From Paenibacillus_V sp046244365 (GTDB lineage Bacteria; Bacillota; Bacilli; Paenibacillales; NBRC-103111): DNA of 64,000 nucleotides. The stretch covers positions 4,402,001-4,466,000 of the forward strand of contig NZ_CP176395.1 in NCBI RefSeq assembly GCF_046244365.1, in the 5' to 3' direction. A program made the position numbers and the translations under genes. The first letter of the stretch is position 1; every line of letters starts with the position of its first letter. Below, piece after piece: positions 35,483 to 44,699 of the stretch. The notes beneath the pieces are model-generated. The model made no database searches and was not told the origin of the DNA. It was given only the letters and a program-made list of their open reading frames with translations.

Positions 35483-37777
35483 TCACTCCTCCGAAGCGAT
35501 ATACCGGTTGCGAAACGCTCCCGGCGTCGTGCCGGTCGACTGCTTGAATATGCGGGTAAAATTGGTGACCGATGTGTAGCGCAGACGTTCGGCAATGACA
35601 CGAATGGGCAGCTCCGAAGAAGACAACCATTCCTTCGCCCTGGTCATGCGAAGCTGGATGAGAAACTCGCTGAAGGACAGCCCCGTTTCCTCCTTGAACC
35701 ATTTACTCAAAGTCGCCCGGGATACCCCCATTTGCTCGGCTAGTGACTGCAGGGATACATCCTCCTCCAACTGCTGTTGGAGAGCGGAGACGGCATGCTG
35801 AACGAGCTTTTTGCGGCGTGGAACGTGAAGCTCCTCAAGCTGATGCTGAATGCCGGTCAGCACCGTATCCCGCATCCACTGATGCAGTAGGGCCAGACTG
35901 TGCATACCGGACAACTGACCAAGAGCCTCTTCACCGATGATGCCGGACAACTCGATATCCGATGCAGCCAGCAGTCGCTCCAGTTCGCCGAGCAGATGGG
36001 TGAACAGAGCCAAAATCGTCGCCGAGCTGTGGATTGACTGACCGGCTTCCCGCACCAGCTCATCCAGACTTTCATACGCTTCCTCAAAACGCCCTTGGGC
36101 GACAGCGGCCGTAATCGCCTGCTCATGTATAATCAGACGACCGAGCGGGGCGTGCAAGGTGCTTTCGATGCTTTCCCGGGTAATGAGCGATTGCGGCCCT
36201 TTGGCCAGCCGATACGACATGAGCGATTGCGCTTCCTCATAGGAAAGCTGAACATGCTCAAGCCCTTTTCGCGGCCCGGCGATTGCAACCGACAGCGAGA
36301 ACGGGAACTCTCGGTCTATTTGTTGGCAAAGCTGCTCGCCAAGCTGTTTAATTTTCGCAAAGGACACTTCCTTAGGCTCGTCAGCAGCCAATACAAAAAC
36401 AACCTGTCCGGGCTTCGGCGAGATGCCGAGAATCGGATAGTGCGTCGCTCCTAGCTCCTCGATCCGCTTGCGCAGGGCATACACGATGAGGGAGCGGTCG
36501 GTTTCGCCATACATTTGCCTCAATTCGTGCCACTGATCGATTTCGGCGATGCAGACATAGATTAGTTCGCCTCGTAGCGGAGCGAGCTCCGCCTGCCGCA
36601 CCTGATCGGGAATGTCCGGATCGGTCATCTTGCCGTGTAACAGTTGAAACAGTACCTGCTCCTTTACCAGTGGCATTTGCTCATCCAGCCGCACCATCAG
36701 TCGCTCATTGTTGTCGTGCAGCTGCTGAATGGTGAAGTCGAGACTGTCGATAATGTCGGGAGCCCGCTTGACGAAGAGGCCGGCATGTCCTTCCGAACGC
36801 GGTGAAAACTTATTCACCAGACGCTGCAGAGGGGAATATAGCCGATTCGATCCTACGATGGCGGCGCCGGCCCATATAATCGCCAGCCCTCCGGCAAGCA
36901 GCCAGGCGATTCGCTGCATATTGTGCGATTGCCGGGACAGTTCCTGGGTAGAGGCGATCGCCACATACTTCCATCCGTTGGCCGATGATTGCGTAGCTGT
37001 CATAATAAACGATTCCCCGTTCAGCTCGATCTGATCGGGCAATTCGCGGCTGGCCGTGACGAGGCCGACAATCTGGGCGGTCGGATCGGCCGCGCCGCCG
37101 CTTCTCCATGTTTGGCCGCTCACTACTGGACGATTGCGATCGTCCAGCACGAGCAGGATGCGCTGAAGCGGCGGGGCCATTCGCTCAATCATTTTGACAA
37201 GCAGATCCGATTTCAGATGAACGACCAGAACCCCTTTCGGCGCAGATGAGTTCAAAGGCACCGGACGAACAATCAGCAGATCATTCTGATTCGCAAACGT
37301 TTGCGGCGGAAGCCGGTAGGAGGTAATCGTGCCGTTCCATACCAGCCGGTTGATTTCGCTGAACGGATAATAGATTTCCCGCACGAGCCCGGTCGTTTGC
37401 GAATATACCGTATTCTGGGTTGGGAAAATAAGCGATATGTCGATAGGCAGATCAGAATTACCGACAAGATTGCGCAAAGTATCCATCAACTCCAGGGAAA
37501 TGTCGAGCGTCTTCATCGAAACCCCGCGCTCCGCAGCCTCTAGCACGATCGGACTTGTCGCCAGTGAGATCGAAATTTCATCGATTCGGGACAAGTAATT
37601 GTTCAGTTGAGACTCAAAATTCTTCAGAATGCTTTGCTGATGCAAGTCGACTTCACGCTGCAGCGATTTGGAAAATATATAAGAGGAAATAAAACCGAGC
37701 AAAATGACGGGAACAGCGCTCACCATCATCGTAAAAGCGATCAGTTTGCTCTTGAACGAAAACCGCTTGCCTGACAC
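35483..37777 (-). CDS. Membrane-anchored AraC-family regulator (one-piece sensor)
   Basis: 764 residues from the GTG at 37777 (AAAGGGGTGAACAGC); the frame upstream to 37918 lacks conserved sequence. A membrane segment (about 10-32), an extracellular Cache-like region (to about 285), a second membrane segment (LLAGGLAIIWAGAAIVGSNR), a cytoplasmic middle region, and a C-terminal AraC domain (SLQSLAEQMGVSRATLSKWF, VIAERLRYTSVTNFTRIFKQ) are visible. This is the YtdP/YesS arrangement in which one protein senses outside and binds DNA inside. It lies directly upstream of the LplA-like gene, which it likely activates. A perfect cre box is in its leader. Confidence 0.92.
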   Translation of the reverse strand: MSGKRFSFKSKLIAFTMMVSAVPVILLGFISSYIFSKSLQREVDLHQQSILKNFESQLNNYLSRIDEISISLATSPIVLEAAERGVSMKTLDISLELMDTLRNLVGNSDLPIDISLIFPTQNTVYSQTTGLVREIYYPFSEINRLVWNGTITSYRLPPQTFANQNDLLIVRPVPLNSSAPKGVLVVHLKSDLLVKMIERMAPPLQRILLVLDDRNRPVVSGQTWRSGGAADPTAQIVGLVTASRELPDQIELNGESFIMTATQSSANGWKYVAIASTQELSRQSHNMQRIAWLLAGGLAIIWAGAAIVGSNRLYSPLQRLVNKFSPRSEGHAGLFVKRAPDIIDSLDFTIQQLHDNNERLMVRLDEQMPLVKEQVLFQLLHGKMTDPDIPDQVRQAELAPLRGELIYVCIAEIDQWHELRQMYGETDRSLIVYALRKRIEELGATHYPILGISPKPGQVVFVLAADEPKEVSFAKIKQLGEQLCQQIDREFPFSLSVAIAGPRKGLEHVQLSYEEAQSLMSYRLAKGPQSLITRESIESTLHAPLGRLIIHEQAITAAVAQGRFEEAYESLDELVREAGQSIHSSATILALFTHLLGELERLLAASDIELSGIIGEEALGQLSGMHSLALLHQWMRDTVLTGIQHQLEELHVPRRKKLVQHAVSALQQQLEEDVSLQSLAEQMGVSRATLSKWFKEETGLSFSEFLIQLRMTRAKEWLSSSELPIRVIAERLRYTSVTNFTRIFKQSTGTTPGAFRNRYIASEE

Positions 37778-37801
37778 GCTGTTCACCCCTTTTGTTTCAT
37801 T

Positions 37802-37815
37802 TGAAAGCGATTTCA
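37802..37815. promoter_or_regulatory. cre box (CcpA site)
   Basis: TGAAAGCGATTTCA matches the consensus TGWAANCGNTNWCA at every fixed position. It is 24 bases upstream of the GTG start of the AraC regulator, a good place for roadblock or promoter repression when preferred sugars are present. Confidence 0.7.
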
Positions 37816-38261
37816 CAAAAACAGAAGGACAAAAACTTACACTTCCGTCCCTTCTTCCCTGAGCTGGTCCGTGGTCGCCCTTGCTCCCATCATAACTTGC
37901 AAACAGGTTCGCTGGCAAGGGAGCGAAAATCGTTGGATCGGTTTGCGATCCTCGCCACTATTCACACTCTGTTATCCCGTTTGTTTTTAACAAATTACTG
38001 TTGTGCTGTCCGTTATGATCGTCGATTTCGCCAATATCACCATACCGTCCTGTGTAGCTGGGTTAATCCAGGAGAGCGCGCTAACATATTCTTGTAGGTA
38101 ATGATTTTTTACCTATCCAATGCCCGAAGAAAATAAAGTTATAATATGCCTATCAATTTTCTGCAGGGAACGGTTGGAGACTGCTGGGCCAATCTTACCG
38201 TAGTTCTTTGATGGGAAGCTGCGTAGGATGTGGGCTAGTCCTCCCTCCGAATTAAGAGGCT
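37816..38261. other. Upstream region of the AraC regulator, no gene seen
   Basis: About 450 bases that hold the regulator's promoter side. I could not support a specific -10/-35 pair. No coding frame or known element is visible until element F begins. Confidence 0.45.
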
Positions 38262-38511
38262 TGTCGGGAATGGGATCATGTTCTTGTCATTTTCGGGAAT
38301 GGGATAAAGCTCTTGTCATCACGATTTGACAAGAACTTTATCCCATTAAATCAAAAAGCCGCATTATATGCGACTTTCAATGAGATGATGTTCTTGTCAA
38401 CCGACACCTGGGGAAATCTCTTTCTGAGTTTGGACAAGAACATATATCCATATAGAAAAAAACCGCGCAGCGCGCGGATCTTAATGAATGTATGTTCTTG
38501 TCTTCCGACAC
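38262..38511 (+). repeat. Two-state hairpin element F, double unit
   Basis: Unit 1: direct arms ending at 38288 and 38317, inverted arm at 38328 that matches the second arm at 20 of 21 bases, hairpin GCCGCATTATATGCG, last arm core at 38391, CCGACAC at 38401. Unit 2 lacks the left arms: inverted arm at 38433 (GACAAGAACATA), hairpin CCGCGCAGCGCGCGG, last arm core at 38495 (TATGTTCTTGTC), CCGACAC at 38505. Confidence 0.88.
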
Positions 38512-39006
38512 CCGATCCAATTCTGGATCGGCTACTGGTAAATATATGCCGGATGCAGGGGCGTCTTCCTGTATCGGATGCGTTTCGGAAGCCGGGCTTT
38601 GCCTAACTTGAAATTTATTCCCGTTGGGATCGTCAAAAACGAACTGAAGCCCACCGTCTTCTTCGTCCGCCAACGATTCCACATTGACACCGTTCCTCAC
38701 CAACTTTTCGTACAACTCTTCGATCTGGTTGGTCTCGAAGCGGAGCACAAACATTTCATGACCGGTTAGCGCCCTTCCCGTTGTATGAAAATTGGATGTA
38801 CGGCCCGGCTCAGTTGGATTCAGCATAAACATCGCACGGTTGCCCGGCAAAATGACATCCCCCCGAGTCGCTGGCAGATTGAATTGTTTTGCATACCATT
38901 CGCAGGTTGCTCCTACGTCCGCGGCAGGCAAATAAACGCAGTCGACGTATTCCGGGCCGGTGTATGCCTTAAATTCACCAACGGAATTCAATTGAGTATC
39001 ATCCAT
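38377..39006 (-). pseudogene. Two-domain VOC protein cut by element F
   Basis: Residues 1-145 form a complete vicinal-oxygen-chelate domain (CVYLPAADVGATCEWYAKQF, HEMFVLRFETNQIEELYEKL, FVFDDPNGNKFQVRQS). Then GIYLPVADPELDRV begins what looks like a second VOC domain, but at about 38515 the frame enters the repeat and encodes SEDKNIHSLRSARC and other repeat-derived residues to 38377. The second domain is therefore replaced by element F. The first domain may still fold. VOC proteins are metal-dependent lyases, dioxygenases or resistance proteins; the substrate here is unknown. Confidence 0.75.
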
Positions 39007-39087
39007 ACTTTAATCCCTTCCTTTTCCGAGAGTTAATTTTCAATCGATATGTAGGTGGGCCCATATTTCGCGTCAGCCTCCGGCAAG

Positions 39088-39118
39088 TTTAAAAGGGCAC
39101 CTGGGAGGGTGCCCTTTC
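39088..39118 (-). terminator. Terminator of the Crp-family gene
   Basis: AAAGGGCACC pairs with GGTGCCCTTT, followed on the minus strand by TTTAAACTT. It lies 90 bases after the stop at 39206. Confidence 0.75.
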
Positions 39119-39205
39119 TGTATTTCTAGGCGCTTCTATTGACTTAAGTCAATGCAAGGGAAGCATTTTCCCAGATACAATTATGGTGTTCGAACCAGTA
39201 AGATC

Positions 39206-39778
39206 TTACTGAATTCTCTTCTTAATGCGGCTTAGCGACTCTGGAGTAATGCCGAGATAACTGGCAAGTTGATGTTGGGGTACCCGGTCGAAAAGAGAGG
39301 GGCGTTTCATTAGAAGTGTCTTGACGCGTTCTTCAGGCGAAGAAGCGATAAATGCAGCGAATTCCTCTTGAACCTGACTAAAGTTCTCTTCCATCATCCT
39401 GCGAGTCATGGATTCCAATTGAGGATATTTGTTGTACATATCCCTTTCCTTATCCAGATCGCCAACGACCATTACTGAATCATCTGCGCACACGAAAGTG
39501 TAATCGGAAGAGTTGTCTGGTTTGTGATGATTGAAAATTGCAATGGCTTGCTCTTCGGTGTAAAAATTAGACGTGACCTCTCTGCCATCCTCATCGATCG
39601 AGTATTGTCTTACGCAGCCTTTCAAGATGAAATAGCATGCGGCCGGGGTATCTCCTTGTTGAAAGAGAACGTCTCCTTTTGCAAATTTTTCTACACGGAT
39701 TTCGTCCACTACGGATTGCTGATCTTCCTTGTTAAGAGAAGTCCATCTCGACATGTATTTGTTTAGAATGTCCTCCAT
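39206..39778 (-). CDS. Crp/Fnr-family regulator
   Basis: 190 residues: a cyclic-nucleotide-binding-type beta-roll (KGDVLFQQGDTPAACYFILK, GCVRQYSIDEDGREVTSNFY) and a C-terminal segment QLASYLGITPESLSRIKKRI that is a helix-turn-helix. This short form is common in Bacteroidetes and Paenibacillaceae. No Fe-S cysteine cluster is visible. It is divergent from the MDR gene at 39893 with 115 bases between, so it probably controls that gene in response to a small ligand or redox cue. Confidence 0.88.
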   Translation of the reverse strand: MEDILNKYMSRWTSLNKEDQQSVVDEIRVEKFAKGDVLFQQGDTPAACYFILKGCVRQYSIDEDGREVTSNFYTEEQAIAIFNHHKPDNSSDYTFVCADDSVMVVGDLDKERDMYNKYPQLESMTRRMMEENFSQVQEEFAAFIASSPEERVKTLLMKRPSLFDRVPQHQLASYLGITPESLSRIKKRIQ

Positions 39779-39892
39779 TATCTCTTACCCTCATCTCTTT
39801 GTCTGTCGTTACTTTCCCTATCCATTTTCTAACACGGGGGGACCTCTTGTAAATGCCTTTGCAGTGAAATTACCGTTAGGAGGGATTAAGCC

Positions 39893-40855
39893 ATGAGAGC
39901 CATGGTTCAAATTTCGTATGGTCCACCGGAAGTGATTGTTATGCAAGAAATCGCGAAACCGTCGCCTGGAAACAGGGAGCTTCTCATACGTATCCAAGCT
40001 GCCAAAGTAGGGCCGTCGGATTGCGCTTTTCGCAAGGGCAATCCGTTTATGATTAAACTGTTATACGGGCTGTCCAGGCCAAAATTTGCAATAGGAGGAA
40101 CCGAATTAGCTGGAGTAATCGTAGAGGTCGGCAAGGAAGTACAGCATTTCAAGCCAGGGGATCGCGTCTTGGGTATGAGCGTCAAAAACTTCGGTGCTTT
40201 CGCCGAATATAAGTGTCTTTCCGAAGAGAGCCCACTTGCGGTTATACCGGACAATATTACCTTTGAAGAAGCCGTCGGTGTCTGTGACGGAGGCGCCACC
40301 GCATTGACGTTTCTACGAGATAAGGCACATTTGCGAGAAGGACAGAAAGTGCTAATTTATGGCGCCTCAGGGGCCGTTGGCATCTACGCTGTGCAATTGG
40401 CCAAATACTATGGCGCTGAAGTAACCGGTATTTGCTCTGGTGCCAACGAAAGTCTGGTAAGAAAAGCAGGTGCAGACTTCGTTATTGATTATACCCAGGA
40501 AGATTTCATGAAAGCAGACAAAGCTTATGATGTCATTTTTGATGCTGTAGGAAAATGCTCCTTCTCGGCATGCAATCGTGTGCTTAGGGCCAAGGGAATG
40601 TATCTGACTACCGCACCCAGATTGTCTACCCTGATGCAAATGATGTGGACATCTATGTTTAAAGGCAAAAGGGCTGTTTTTGCAACAGCCGGACTTATGC
40701 AAAACAAGGCGAATCTGAGATTTCTCATGGAACTCGCCAACAATGGAACACTGAAAGCTGTGATCGATCGTCGATATCCTTTGGAGCATCTGCCAGATGC
40801 CCACCAATATGTAGAGACCGAACGTAAAAAAGGTAACGTGATCATTCAGTTCTAA
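39893..40855 (+). CDS. NAD(P)-dependent MDR alcohol dehydrogenase/quinone reductase
   Basis: 320 residues after TAGGAGGG. GroES-like domain (GTELAGVIVEVGKEVQHFKP, GDRVLGMSVKNFGAFAEY), nucleotide motif VLIYGASGAVGIYAVQLAKY and the C-terminal PLEHLPDAHQYVETERKKGN are all present, so it is complete. The catalytic zinc ligands of true alcohol dehydrogenases are absent, as in quinone-oxidoreductase relatives. It is divergent from the Crp-family regulator, suggesting a regulated detoxification or redox role. It is a relative of the truncated gene at 2682. Confidence 0.9.
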   Translation: MRAMVQISYGPPEVIVMQEIAKPSPGNRELLIRIQAAKVGPSDCAFRKGNPFMIKLLYGLSRPKFAIGGTELAGVIVEVGKEVQHFKPGDRVLGMSVKNFGAFAEYKCLSEESPLAVIPDNITFEEAVGVCDGGATALTFLRDKAHLREGQKVLIYGASGAVGIYAVQLAKYYGAEVTGICSGANESLVRKAGADFVIDYTQEDFMKADKAYDVIFDAVGKCSFSACNRVLRAKGMYLTTAPRLSTLMQMMWTSMFKGKRAVFATAGLMQNKANLRFLMELANNGTLKAVIDRRYPLEHLPDAHQYVETERKKGNVIIQF

Positions 40856-40912
40856 AGTCAGCCGTTACCCTTTCGTTCAATAACTTGCCCTACTTATGAT
40901 ACGGTTCAGCTT

Positions 40913-40955
40913 AACGGGTCTATCGGCGAAAAATCCGCCGCGGCGCCTTACCGCC
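40913..40955 (+). repeat. Partial CCCGTTA-family repeat
   Basis: TTAACGGGTCTATCGGCGAA and the following CCGCCGCGGCGCC resemble the ends and centre of the CCCGTTA/hairpin repeat and the copy at 26560, rearranged. Confidence 0.3.
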
Positions 40956-41014
40956 AGCACTCTTGGCTTATTATCGGAACCGCCGCGGACAGATGGTCTA
41001 CCGGATTGCACTAA

Positions 41015-41458
41015 TCACCATTCATAAAAATTATCCTCGATCAGCATCTCGAATGAATCCGCTAATAACTTGATTTCCCCGGTATCATGATAACATATAC
41101 AAACTTTTCCTTCCTGATCGATGAAGATCGGATCGCCGGACCCGTCCATCGAGATGACATAACCGGTTCTTAAAACCTCCGCGAAGGGAGACTCCTTGAA
41201 TTGTTCACGGAACTCCAGCGTCAAATCGACAATCGTCTCCTTCCCGAGACTGGAGCCGTTAGAGAATGCATGAACCGCTAGACCTGCATACGCTCCCCCA
41301 AACATCCGGATAAAGCGCACGTAGTTCTCATGAAAGCTTACATTCAGCCTCTCCTGTGCCCCGGCAATTTCCTCTTAGCTCGACGGAATGCCTACTAGCG
41401 TGCGATTATCCTCCCGCTGAAGGAAAATCTATAATCTCTCCATTAACGCCTCGTTCAT
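41015..41458 (-). pseudogene. SUKH (SMI1/KNR4) protein with two in-frame stops
   Basis: From an ATG at 41458 one frame reads MNEALMERL, TAG, IFLQREDNRTLVGIPSS, TAA, EEIAGAQERLNVSFHENYVR, and then FIRMFGGAYAGLAVHAFSNG to DNFYEW at 41015. The pieces align as one SUKH protein: helix, the E-x-x-L-x-x-F-x-x-x-Y motif and the GDPIFIDQEGKVCICYH strand region. Two nonsense codons in 20 codons make it a pseudogene unless translated from an internal start after 41352. SUKH proteins are usually immunity proteins against polymorphic toxins. Confidence 0.75.
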
Positions 41459-41481
41459 GGGGAGGCACCTCCATGGTCTTA

Positions 41482-42216
41482 TTACGTTTCGCACCCTTTT
41501 GACAATAGCCATTGCTTCATAGCGGAAAATGCCTGCTTGCCGTCCTCTTCATAGATGACGGCCACCTCTTGCTTGTTGGCATAATTGAACCTTACATAGC
41601 CGCCCATTTGCCGGTAGAACAGTTTACAAACATATTCGTTCTCTACCGCCAGATCAGGCGGGAAAGCTTCTCGGCACATCTCGGCCAGCTTCGGCAGCGA
41701 GAGCCGAAGATCCGGCCCCGGCGGCAATCGTAGAAAGAGGTGGCTCCGAGTCTCCGACCACGGTTCATAATAATACGCTCCTTCTTGGCCGTTTCCGTAC
41801 ACCTGACGATAGATTTCGTCCAGCACCCTAGCGTACGTTCCTTCGTCTTCCTTCTCCTCCACCTGCAAGGAGAGCGCCGTCAAGTGCTCAGCATGCCTAG
41901 GCAGCCATAGTAGTTGAGCCGTCTGCGGATGCACCGCTAGGAAATCGCCGTCCACCGAGGTACCTATCGCGACGCACTGGCCGATTTGCTGTTGCGTAAT
42001 CGGGCTATCCTCGTCATGCTCCCATAAATCGTACTCGGCAAAAGGCTTAAGCACCTCCGTGTCCGGCAAATAGACATTCATCCACCCTCTGTAAGTACCT
42101 GCGCCGAATCGCCGTAAAAACCGGAGGTAACCCGGCGGAAAAGCAGTGGCTTCTTCCTTCGCCGGCGCTTGGTTTCGGCCATCAGACAGCGGCTTTGGCT
42201 GAGATACAACATACAT
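41482..42216 (-). CDS. SUKH (SMI1/KNR4) family protein
   Basis: 244 residues from the ATG at 42216 (TAGGAGGAG). FPPGYLRFLRRFGAGTYRGW is the SUKH N-terminal motif, and IAIGTSVDGDFLAVHPQTAQ with LLWLPRHAEH its core strands (first residues read VAIGTS in the sequence). The C-terminal about 100 residues (PGPDLRLSLPKLAEMCREAF) are an extra domain. SUKH proteins commonly neutralise secreted nuclease or other toxins; no toxin gene is next to it. It follows the LRR-like gene by 20 bases and probably shares its transcript. Confidence 0.75.
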   Translation of the reverse strand: MYVVSQPKPLSDGRNQAPAKEEATAFPPGYLRFLRRFGAGTYRGWMNVYLPDTEVLKPFAEYDLWEHDEDSPITQQQIGQCVAIGTSVDGDFLAVHPQTAQLLWLPRHAEHLTALSLQVEEKEDEGTYARVLDEIYRQVYGNGQEGAYYYEPWSETRSHLFLRLPPGPDLRLSLPKLAEMCREAFPPDLAVENEYVCKLFYRQMGGYVRFNYANKQEVAVIYEEDGKQAFSAMKQWLLSKGCET

Positions 42217-42236
42217 GAATACTCCTCCTAGGTAAC

Positions 42237-42902
42237 TTATTGGAAGCTGCTCCATTTTTGATAACCCAGCTTTAATAAGGTTTCTTGTATTTCTTGGTCC
42301 TCTTTACGTTTGGAAGTTGCAAACTCCATCTCAGATAAAGAACCGGGAAGTTGTTGATGGATAAAGGAATCATAATCGATTGCCGTTTTGAAAATGCGGA
42401 GCTTGCGCACCGAAGGCAATCGCTCCATTCCCGTCAGGCGGGTCAAACCTTTGCAATTTGAAATGGATAGCTCCTCCAGCGCCTTCATCTCCCGGTCAAA
42501 GCCGATTTCATGCAGTTGGATTTGATCCTCGATCACAAGCCTCGTTAGCGCTCGGAAGTTCGTAATTGGGGTCAAATCATGAAAACCGCGGACTCGAGAG
42601 ATCTCTAGATCGTCGATTTCATTCTCTTCGATTTCCCGAATATGTTCCCGTCCTCCAAGCAAAAGGCGAAGGTGCTTCAGCTTCTTCAGTCGGTTAATAA
42701 AATGTAACGGCGATTTGCTAATCAAATGCAGCGCGAGATAATTCAAGCCCTCTAGATCGCCTATCGCCTCCAGGTTTTTCACCTTGCCCCCGATATGCAA
42801 TTGTTCCAAATGAGAGAACTCTTTCAAATATTGCAGGTGGAGGATCTTTTTATCCGAGATGATCGATAACTCTCTTAGAGATCGCAGCGAATCTATTCCC
42901 AA
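42237..42902 (-). CDS. Leucine-rich-repeat-like protein, perhaps 5'-truncated
   Basis: 221 residues with about seven irregular leucine-rich repeats (LRSLRELSIISDKKILHLQY, FSHLEQLHIGGKVKNLEAIG, LEGLNYLALHLISKS, MKALEELSISNCKGLTRLTG). No signal peptide. The frame starts at a TTG and continues upstream as AYKENSDILGIDS to a stop, so the front may be lost. Cytoplasmic LRR proteins beside SUKH genes are seen in immunity gene clusters; the role is inferred only from the neighbour. Confidence 0.55.
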   Translation of the reverse strand: MGIDSLRSLRELSIISDKKILHLQYLKEFSHLEQLHIGGKVKNLEAIGDLEGLNYLALHLISKSPLHFINRLKKLKHLRLLLGGREHIREIEENEIDDLEISRVRGFHDLTPITNFRALTRLVIEDQIQLHEIGFDREMKALEELSISNCKGLTRLTGMERLPSVRKLRIFKTAIDYDSFIHQQLPGSLSEMEFATSKRKEDQEIQETLLKLGYQKWSSFQ

Positions 42903-43246
42903 AATGTCCGAATTCTCCTTGTACGCGATTCTTTAACGAAAAACAAGCTTAAAACTAATAGGATTAACGACAACCAGGAAAAAATCGTATACGCCGTTTT
43001 AATAAACGGATATTTTTCTATCCATGATTGGCAAGTTCGATAAATGGCCTCAAGGATATCACGGAATCCGGTTCGAATGGACCAGATCGTATTATTACCA
43101 CACCTCCTTTGAAAGACGACCTCGTGCGTGCGGGACATTTCCCTTGACGAAACCGATCGATCGGAGTAGAGTAACACCCGCAACATGCGCCTAACCTGTT
43201 TCTCGCGGAATACTAGTATTATAGACATCCTTGTAAAATGTGGCAA
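42893..43246 (-). CDS. Possible small protein with one membrane segment
   Basis: The last about 60 residues (RDILEAIYRTCQSWIEKYPF then TIFSWLSLILLVLSLFFVKE) look like a real C-terminal membrane helix. The first half looks random. A perfect AAAGGAGGTG stands near 43100 but no good start codon follows in this frame. It overlaps the LRR-like frame by 10 bases. It may be the end of a truncated gene. Confidence 0.35.
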   Translation of the reverse strand: MPHFTRMSIILVFREKQVRRMLRVLLYSDRSVSSREMSRTHEVVFQRRCGNNTIWSIRTGFRDILEAIYRTCQSWIEKYPFIKTAYTIFSWLSLILLVLSLFFVKESRTRRIRTFWE

Positions 43247-43324
43247 AAGGCGCTGGTCTCAAATCTTGAAGGATTATGTCGATAAACCCGGGACACCAAC
43301 TCATCGTCCTTACTGGAAACAAAA

Positions 43325-43355
43325 AGGATCCCTCTTCTATTTATAGAAAGGGATC
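43325..43355 (-). terminator. Terminator after the GH3 remnant
   Basis: GGATCCCT and AGGGATC form the outer stem and TTCTA/TAGAA the inner stem. On the minus strand the tail is CCTTTTTG. Confidence 0.65.
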
Positions 43356-43389
43356 GAAAAAGGATTATCGTATAGATTGTCAAAATTAA

Positions 43390-44269
43390 TTAATCATCGA
43401 TCGCTTCCCATAAACATCCGAAATCAGTCGTTAGCCTTGCAATTCGCCCCGCCTTGTCATACCCGATGTAAGTCGGATAAAGACCGTCGCCGTAACCGCT
43501 GGAGAATACCGCCATATTCAAGCCGTCTCCCAAATCCTTCAGCTGAAAAGCACCATCGACGAACGGCTTCAAATGTTCATCGAAATTGTTACCCGGATAG
43601 ACAGCGAACTTTCCGCAGGCAAAATGGGCGTCTCTGCCCGCCTCTCCAGATCCGCCGCCAGGCCAATGCTTGACCATGGCGTTTACACTGTCGTAGCCCC
43701 AACCTTCCGCTATTTCTTGCTCGCCTTCGGATGTTTGGAATGGTATCGGAGCCGTGCCGCGGGTCCGAGCTGTTGTTGGAGGGAATGCCAAAACTTGCTT
43801 TTTCACAGTAGGCCTGCAATAAATTGTTCCAACGGGCAGCCGTTTCCGGATTTTCTACTGTCGTAAGCAGCACATGCCAAAGATGGTCATCCCTCAAAAA
43901 GGCGATTTGCTCATCGGTCAAGTCCCAAAGTTTGGCGCCACTCTCCTCGTAAGCTTTTCCGCCGTAATGACCGGCAAACCAGCCTCTCCCAGCGGGAATC
44001 GCTTGGTGGTTACTATACAGCATCAGTCCCGCAATTTCCTCGATCGAGAGCCGAGAAGCAAGATCTTTTGCCCGTTCCTCAGCCGGCAACATCCAGTCTT
44101 CATAGGGCTTTAAGACGCCATCTTTACTTAAGTTTCTAAAAGAAAAGCCGTCTTGCTTCATGATTTTTACTCCGGAAGCAACGGAATAACCGAGGGTTGG
44201 CCCTCCATCGTTATGGACATACGCAATAGACAGCTCTTCAGCTGCTGACGTTTTCTTTGTGTTGGACAT
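43390..44269 (-). pseudogene. GH3 glycosidase remnant fused to a DUF4241 end
   Basis: The ATG at 44269 has GGAGGAAAAG upstream. Frame one gives a normal GH3 N-terminus (LSIEEIAGLMLYSNHQAIPA, RWNNLLQAYCEKASFGIPSN, NSSDPRHGS). The next conserved part, FQTSEGEQEIAEGWGYDSVN and KHWPGGGSGEAGRDAHF, is in another frame and the about 100 residues between are deleted, including the region usually holding the start of the catalytic barrel. At about 43530 it changes to LGDGLNMAVFSSGYGDGLYP, TYIGYDKAGRIARLTTDFG, which is the end of a DUF4241 protein. So three breaks are recorded in one remnant. Confidence 0.75.
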
Positions 44270-44309
44270 GGTACTTTTCCTCCAAATTCAACTGGTATCA
44301 TCAATGGTC

Positions 44310-44580
44310 TATAACGTCACTTCAAAGACGCCTTCCACCGGATCGCTATCCTTATAGCCGGGACGTACTGAAATTGCCCGAATCCGCATCCTGCCATTAG
44401 TAACGCGAATAGGACCTGTATAAAGCTTCCAACTAGGATCTTCATCTAGAGAGTAAGCAATAGAAACTCCTTGGGTCGATGAATGGAGCATGACCATTGT
44501 CGGCTCAAAGAAAGTGCCTTCACTGGTTGCATCCAGTCCTGGAAGTTCATTATTGATAGGGACAAAAAATATCGCGACTA
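44310..44580 (-). pseudogene. Chitobiase C-terminal-like (CHB_HEX_C) fragment
   Basis: One minus frame reads FFVPINNELPGLDATSEG, TFFEPTMVMLHSSTQGVSIA, YSLDEDPSWKLYTGPIRVTN and RAISVRPGYKDSDPVEGVFE before the stop. This is the CHB_HEX_C_1 type beta-domain found at the ends of secreted sulfatases and glycosidases (YTLDGSDPS-LYTGPI pattern). No start or catalytic part is present. It precedes the GH3 remnant by 40 bases and lies next to element G, so it is a leftover tail. Confidence 0.65.
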
Positions 44581-44699
44581 TTTATTATCGATTTTCCGAC
44601 TTTCAATTTTCTTTGTCATAGATGACGTCCAACGTATGCTTCTGAATTCAAACCCTATTATCAGTCAGCCACGGCTGCGGCTTACGTTTTATATTCATG

